The notes beneath the pieces were generated by a model, which worked only from the letters and a program-made list of their open reading frames with translations, was not told the DNA's origin and did not search any database. The translations under genes and the position numbers were made by a program. Shown piece after piece: positions 60,120 to 64,000 of a DNA stretch of 64,000 nt. The stretch lies in NCBI RefSeq assembly GCF_007954365.1, contig NZ_VOLO01000004.1, forward strand, positions 62,001-126,000. The letters run 5' to 3'. Every line of letters starts with the position of its first letter. The first letter of the stretch is position 1. The DNA comes from Frigoribacterium sp. ACAM 257 (lineage in GTDB: Bacteria > Actinomycetota > Actinomycetes > Actinomycetales > Microbacteriaceae).

Positions 60120-60162
60120 TTGCTTCTACAACCAATGTAGACGGCAATGGTTGTAGATGCAA
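60120..60162. promoter_or_regulatory. Palindromic operator between the F420-reductase-like operon and marR
   Basis: TTGCTTCTACAACCA (60120-60134) is the complement, with one mismatch, of TGGTTGTAGATGCAA (60148-60162). A nested TCTACA...TGTAGA pair also lies within 60125-60141. The region is AT-rich and carries both promoters, fitting control by the divergent MarR protein. Confidence 0.7.
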
Positions 60163-60182
60163 GTTATTGGTACGATGGGCCC

Positions 60183-60665
60183 ATGACCGAGACGAAGTGG
60201 CTGTCCGAGACCGAGCGAGCAGCCTGGGTGCGGTTCACCGCCGTCCTCGAACTGCTGCCGTCAGCGCTCGACGTACAGCTGACGACGGACGAGGGCCTGA
60301 CCCACTTCGACTACTTCACCCTCGCGATGCTCTCCGAGGCGCCGGGGCGCGTTCTCCGCACGAGCGCTCTCGCGGCACGGGCGAACGCCACGCTCCCTCG
60401 GCTGTCGAAGGTGGTCACCCGCCTCGAGAACGCGGGGCTGGTCGAGCGAGCACCGTGCCCTGAGGACCGACGCGCGACGAACGTGACGATCACGGACGCC
60501 GGGTGGAAGAAAGTCGTCGCGGCAGCCCCAGGCCATGTCGGCGCGGTTCGCCACTACGTGATCGACGCCCTCACCCCGAAGCAGGTCGAACAGCTCGGGG
60601 CGATCTCCGCAGCGCTCCTCGGCCGTCTCGACCCTGACGGCCGCATGCTCGCCAGCGAGGCGTGA
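60183..60665 (+). CDS. MarR-family regulator of the oxidoreductase operon
   Basis: A 160-residue winged-helix repressor. The HTH part (LRTSALAARANATLPRLSKVVTRLENAGLVER) and the wing (CPEDRRATNVTITDAG) are intact. It is divergent from the F420-reductase-like operon and likely binds the 43-base palindromic region upstream of its own start. An aromatic or quinone ligand would relieve repression (inference by analogy with MhqR). Confidence 0.92.
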   Translation: MTETKWLSETERAAWVRFTAVLELLPSALDVQLTTDEGLTHFDYFTLAMLSEAPGRVLRTSALAARANATLPRLSKVVTRLENAGLVERAPCPEDRRATNVTITDAGWKKVVAAAPGHVGAVRHYVIDALTPKQVEQLGAISAALLGRLDPDGRMLASEA

Positions 60666-60671
60666 CGAAGG

Positions 60672-61652
60672 TCAGCCGACCGTGACGACGAGCTTCCCGG
60701 GCGCCGAGCCGGACTCCATGTCGGCGTGGGCCTGGACGATGTCGTCGAACGCGTACACGCGGCCGATGGGCACGGTGACTTGGCCGGCCTCGACGGCGTC
60801 GAGGAAGTCCTGCAGCACGGCCGCCGGCAGGTCGCTGGCCTCGCCCGAGTACGCGGTGAGGCGAACCCCGTTGGGCAGGTAGTCGATGGGGTAGAAATCC
60901 GGCACCGTCCACTGGTCGCTAAGCATGCCGGTGAAGCAGACCGTGCCGTGCACGGCGGTGGCCCGGAGGGTGTCGCGCAGCGTCGGTGCGCCCACAAGCT
61001 CGACCGCGCCGGAGACCCCCTCGGGGACGATGCGGCGCACGGCGTCCGCGATGGCTCCGTCGTCGATGACGACGTGGTCGACGCCCGCAGCCTCGAGGAC
61101 AGCGGACTTGGCGGCGCTCCTGGTGGTGGAGATCACCGTCATGCCTCGCTGCTTGGCGATCACGGCGAGGGCGAGGCCGATCGAGGAGGTGCCGCCCCGG
61201 ATGAGCAGAGTGTCGCCCGGCTGCGCGTCCACACCTGTCACGAGGGAGCCGTAGGCGGTCTGCAGCATCTCGGGGACAGCGCCGATCACGGCCCAGTCGA
61301 GAGAGCTGACCAAGGGGACGACAGAGGCGGTGGGCACGGTCACGTACTCGGCGTAGCCGCCGTCGATGGTGCGCCCCATGCCGCCCATCAGTGCCGCGAC
61401 CTTGGTGCCGGGCTCGAACTCACCGCCCGGCGCCTCGACGACGACACCGACCGCCTCGATCCCCGGGATGCGCGGGAACGACCCGAACGACCCGAGGCCT
61501 TGTCGGAAGTGCAGCTCGGAGCGGTTCAGGCCGAAGGCGCGCACCTCGATCAGCACCTGCCCTGCTGTGACGCCAGGGCGCTGGACGTCCCGGATCTTCA
61601 GGACGTCCGGTGCGCCCGGTCCGTCGAGGACGATCGCTCGCATGCTGCTCAT
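60672..61652 (-). CDS. Zinc-free quinone oxidoreductase / MDR-family alcohol dehydrogenase
   Basis: A 326-residue MDR enzyme of the NADPH:quinone reductase type. The N-terminal MRAIVLDGPGAPDVLKI, the cofactor motif LIRGGTSSIGLALAVIA and the C-terminal YAFDDIVQAHADMESG are present, and no zinc Cys/His cluster is seen. ATG 61652 follows AAGG; ATG 61643 is an alternative. It is divergent from the isochorismatase-fold gene across a short palindrome and convergent with marR. The role is probably reduction of quinones or enals. Confidence 0.9.
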   Translation of the reverse strand: MSSMRAIVLDGPGAPDVLKIRDVQRPGVTAGQVLIEVRAFGLNRSELHFRQGLGSFGSFPRIPGIEAVGVVVEAPGGEFEPGTKVAALMGGMGRTIDGGYAEYVTVPTASVVPLVSSLDWAVIGAVPEMLQTAYGSLVTGVDAQPGDTLLIRGGTSSIGLALAVIAKQRGMTVISTTRSAAKSAVLEAAGVDHVVIDDGAIADAVRRIVPEGVSGAVELVGAPTLRDTLRATAVHGTVCFTGMLSDQWTVPDFYPIDYLPNGVRLTAYSGEASDLPAAVLQDFLDAVEAGQVTVPIGRVYAFDDIVQAHADMESGSAPGKLVVTVG

Positions 61653-61706
61653 CTCGCGCCTTCCTAACTCCCAGACCGTCCCGGGGGTCGCACAAAGTAG
61701 TTGACA

Positions 61707-61721
61707 AGGAATATAGTTCCT
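61707..61721. promoter_or_regulatory. Palindromic operator between quinone reductase and isochorismatase-fold genes
   Basis: AGGAATATAGTTCCT, arms AGGAA/TTCCT around five bases, directly after TTGACA (61701-61706). It is probably bound by the MarR protein of the rightward operon (62377). Confidence 0.5.
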
Positions 61722-61764
61722 CGGAGTGCACATCCGCACCGACCATCCCAAGGAAAGCTGCATC

Positions 61765-62373
61765 ATGTCGACCACCCTCGCACCCACGACCACCGCGGTC
61801 CTCGTCATCGACATGCAGAACGACACCGTCCACGCCGACGGGGCCTACGCCACGTCCGGCGCTGTGGAGCACGCCCAGTCGCAGGACGTGATCGGGAACG
61901 TCGGCTCCGTCGTCGACGCCGCCCGCACCTCCGGTGCCCCGGTCTTCTACAGCCGCATCGTCGTCTACCCGGTCGCGGGGATGAGCGGCACCAACGCCCC
62001 CATCTTCCAGATGCTCGCCCCCGACACGTTCAAGCTCGACAGCTGGGGCGCCCAGATCGTCGACGAGCTCACCCCGGTCGCCGGCGACGTCGTCCTCGAC
62101 CGCACCCGCATGAGCGTCTTCAACGGCACCGCGATCGACAACATGCTCCGCAACCTCGGCATCGAGACCCTCGTCGTCGTGGGCGCGTGGACGAACATGG
62201 CCGTCGAGCACACCGTCCGCGACGCCGCCGACCACGGCTACCAGGTGACCCTCGTCGAGGACGCCACCTCGAGCCTCAGCGCCGAGTGGCAGCACGCCGC
62301 GACGAGCTTCGCCCTGACGAACATCGCCACCGTGAGCGACACTGCCACGGTCACCGCCGCCCTCGCCGGCTGA
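61765..62373 (+). CDS. Isochorismatase-fold protein lacking the catalytic Cys
   Basis: A 202-residue protein of the isochorismatase/nicotinamidase fold. The catalytic Asp is kept (VLVIDMQND, Asp16). However, the nucleophile Cys of the usual TNxCVExT motif is Ala146 (GAWTNMAVEHT), and the usual Lys before the RxSxF segment is Arg113 (LDRTRMSVF). It therefore probably does not act as a cysteine hydrolase; isochorismatase-like lyase chemistry or a binding role remain possible. It is followed three bases later by a MarR gene, so the two are co-transcribed. Confidence 0.88.
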   Translation: MSTTLAPTTTAVLVIDMQNDTVHADGAYATSGAVEHAQSQDVIGNVGSVVDAARTSGAPVFYSRIVVYPVAGMSGTNAPIFQMLAPDTFKLDSWGAQIVDELTPVAGDVVLDRTRMSVFNGTAIDNMLRNLGIETLVVVGAWTNMAVEHTVRDAADHGYQVTLVEDATSSLSAEWQHAATSFALTNIATVSDTATVTAALAG

Positions 62374-62376
62374 CCC

Positions 62377-62838
62377 GTGACGACCCGCCCCGACGACGTG
62401 AGCCTCTACGACGTGTTCTTCGACCTGACCCGCACCGAGATGCAGCTCTGGGACCACATCGACGACGCCCTCCGCGCTGAGATCGACGTGCCGTTGGGGC
62501 GGTTCGAAGCACTCCTCGTCCTCCGCCGGCTCGGGCCTTGCCGCATCCTCGACGTCTCCCGCGAACTCGCGCTGACCGTCGGGGGCACGAGCAAGCTCAT
62601 CGACAAGCTCGAGACCACCGGCCTCTGCCTGCGTGCACCCAACCCCGACGACCGGCGGTCGTCCCTCATCACCCTCGCCGAGACCGCCCCCGCAGTCATC
62701 GACCGCGGCGAGGCCGTCATCGAGACGACCCTCCGGTCCCACCTCGACGCTCATCTCACGGGCGAGGAGATCACCGCCCTGCGCGGTGCCCTCCGTGCCC
62801 TTCGCCGTGCCACCAACGAAGCCTCTCTCCCGGAATGA
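62377..62838 (+). CDS. MarR-family transcriptional regulator
   Basis: A 153-residue winged-helix protein starting at GTG 62377. The HTH (CRILDVSRELALTVGGTSKLIDKLE) and wing (APNPDDRRSSLITLAE) are complete. It is in an operon with the isochorismatase-fold gene and a likely regulator of the divergent quinone reductase gene through the AGGAA...TTCCT palindrome. It is not close in sequence to the MarR proteins at 15654 or 60183. Confidence 0.9.
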   Translation: MTTRPDDVSLYDVFFDLTRTEMQLWDHIDDALRAEIDVPLGRFEALLVLRRLGPCRILDVSRELALTVGGTSKLIDKLETTGLCLRAPNPDDRRSSLITLAETAPAVIDRGEAVIETTLRSHLDAHLTGEEITALRGALRALRRATNEASLPE

Positions 62839-62848
62839 CCGCCAGATC

Positions 62849-63754
62849 ATGACTGCCCTACACCGCACCCTGGCGACGACGACAGCGCTCGTCGCCTCCC
62901 TCGCCCTCGCCAGCTGCTCGTCGTCCGACCCGTTGGCCTCCACCGATGCGGGCGCCGGCGCCATCGTCATCGGCTCTCAGCAGTACTACTCGAACGAGAT
63001 CATCGCCGAGATCTTCGCGCAGGCACTCGAGGCCGAGGGCCGCGAGGTCGACCGCCAGTTCGCCATCGGCCAGCGGGAGGTCTACCTTCCCGAGATCGAA
63101 GAGGGCTTCATCGACCTCTTCCCCGAGTACACCGGCCCCCTCCTGCACGCCTGGGACCCCGACTCCACCGCCACATCGGAGGCGGACGTCGAAAAGGCCC
63201 TGGCGGCAGCGACCCCTGAGGGGCTACGGACCCTCGCCACCGCGCAGGCATCGGATCAGGATGCCTACGCGGTGACGAGCACCTTCGCCGCCGAGCACGA
63301 CGTCGACAGCGTCGACGACCTCGCCGGCCTCGGCATCCCGCTCGCCCTGGGTGGCAACCCTGAGGGCGCAGACCGGCCCCAGGGGCCAGCGGGGCTGAAG
63401 GCTGCGTACGGCGTCGACGTCAGCTACACGAGCATCGACGACAGCGGCGGTCCCCTCACCATCAAGGCGCTCCTCGACGACGACATCCAGCTCGCCGTCG
63501 TCTACACGGCCAACCCGCAAGTCGGCGACGAGGACCTCGTCGTCCTCGACGACCCGGAGGACCTCTTCATCTCCTCGCACGTCGTCCCGCTCGCCAGCGA
63601 CGCACTCGACGCGGACGCCGCTGCCGTGATCGACGAGGTGACGTCAGCGCTCACCATGGACCAGCTCCTCGCCCTCAACACCCGGAGCGTCGACGAGCAG
63701 GCCTCGGCGACCGTCATCGCCCGCGACTGGCTCGCGGACGTCGGCCTCGACTGA
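62849..63754 (+). CDS. Glycine betaine/choline-type ABC substrate-binding lipoprotein
   Basis: A 301-residue lipoprotein (lipobox LALASC, Cys near residue 21) of the OpuAC/OsmF family: IGSQQYYSNEIIAEIFAQAL, GQREVYLPEIEEGFIDLFPEYTGP and AVVYTANPQVGDEDLVVLDD. It would bind quaternary amines for osmoprotection or related ligands. Its ATG at 62849 starts ten bases after the MarR stop, but the gene that should encode the ABC permease/ATPase is not in the window; a zinc dehydrogenase follows instead. Confidence 0.88.
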   Translation: MTALHRTLATTTALVASLALASCSSSDPLASTDAGAGAIVIGSQQYYSNEIIAEIFAQALEAEGREVDRQFAIGQREVYLPEIEEGFIDLFPEYTGPLLHAWDPDSTATSEADVEKALAAATPEGLRTLATAQASDQDAYAVTSTFAAEHDVDSVDDLAGLGIPLALGGNPEGADRPQGPAGLKAAYGVDVSYTSIDDSGGPLTIKALLDDDIQLAVVYTANPQVGDEDLVVLDDPEDLFISSHVVPLASDALDADAAAVIDEVTSALTMDQLLALNTRSVDEQASATVIARDWLADVGLD

Positions 63755-63813
63755 CAGGCGCACCCTCACTTCCGCGCCCCTCGACGCGGTGTCACCGATG
63801 AAGGAGTCACACC

Positions 63814-64000
63814 ATGCAGATCACCGCAGCAGTAGCCCGCGGCAACGGCGAACCGTTCACCATCGAACAGCTCGAGCTCGACGGCCTCCGACACAACGAA
63901 GTCCGGGTCCGCCTCGTCGCCTCCGGCATCTGCCACACCGACGCCCTCGTCCGAGACGGCATCTACCCCACCCCCCTCCCCGCCGTCCTCGGCCACGAGG
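63814..64000 (+). CDS. Zinc-dependent alcohol dehydrogenase (partial, cut by window end)
   Basis: The first 62 residues of an MDR-family zinc alcohol dehydrogenase. AAGGAG lies before the ATG. The start MQITAAVARGNGEPF, the zinc ligand Cys in GICHTDALVRDG and LPAVLGHE (His/Glu) are typical of aryl- or S-formylglutathione-type dehydrogenases. The rest lies beyond the window. Confidence 0.85.
   Translation, partial: MQITAAVARGNGEPFTIEQLELDGLRHNEVRVRLVASGICHTDALVRDGIYPTPLPAVLGHE

Overview
The window is very GC-rich, densely coding DNA with many GTG starts, 4-base ATGA/GTGA gene overlaps, an LAXTG-type surface anchor motif, actinobacterial WxL/DUF916 proteins and Tat lipoproteins. Together this suggests a Gram-positive actinobacterium of the Microbacteriaceae type (Frigoribacterium, Rathayibacter or Curtobacterium-like). 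The genus cannot be fixed from sequence reading alone. About 45 protein genes can be supported.

Layout. (1) 0-16.6 kb: chromosomal genes. A 2302-residue surface protein (choice-of-anchor G-like head, 19 IPT/TIG repeats, LAFTG anchor) is followed by a flavoprotein, a membrane/SolA-like amine oxidase fusion, an ATP-grasp protein, a divergent SDR versus SDR-GntR locus, small membrane proteins, a MarR regulator and a 5'-truncated SDR pseudogene. (2) 16.77-47.97 kb: a putative 31-kb genomic island bounded by two direct copies of a tRNA-Arg 3' half, each with the same element-end sequence. It holds five secreted GH43 glycosidases, a WxL-like/DUF916 surface pair, a YtfQRT-YjfF/AraUVWZ-type sugar ABC transporter with two permeases, two paralogous LacI regulator + orphan ABC ATPase modules placed as inverted bookends, an AmiS-type channel and a DszC/SfnB-like monooxygenase. 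A 14-base palindrome (TGTTACCGTGAACA or its complement, once TGTTACCGGTAACA) lies upstream of the four enzyme and transport units. This looks like a LacI-controlled arabinan/arabinoside utilisation regulon. (3) 47.9-49.7 kb: just beyond the second repeat, a two-gene module with a DUF6932-like nucleotidyltransferase and an unrecognised partner, of lower GC by eye. (4) 49.8-56.7 kb: a Tat-lipoprotein intradiol dioxygenase with its own TatA, then a LacI regulator, MFS sugar transporter and Gfo/Idh/MocA - TolB-like - UPF0303 - Dabb operon sharing CTTGGCACG operator motifs. (5) 56.7-64 kb: a five-gene operon (F420-reductase-like, carboxylesterase, luciferase-like monooxygenase, DoxX, cupin) divergent from a MarR gene, reminiscent of quinone/electrophile-stress (MhqR-type) loci. 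It is followed by a quinone reductase, an isochorismatase-fold protein lacking its Cys, a second MarR, a betaine-type binding protein and a zinc alcohol dehydrogenase cut by the window end.

How the island may work (inference): secreted GH43 enzymes, several with LamG and a shared Cys-bounded C-terminal domain, release arabinofuranosyl sugars near the wall. The WxL/DUF916 pair may organise enzymes at the surface, the lipoprotein-based transporter imports the sugar, and LacI proteins release the common operators when the sugar is present. No araBAD-type catabolic genes are in the window.
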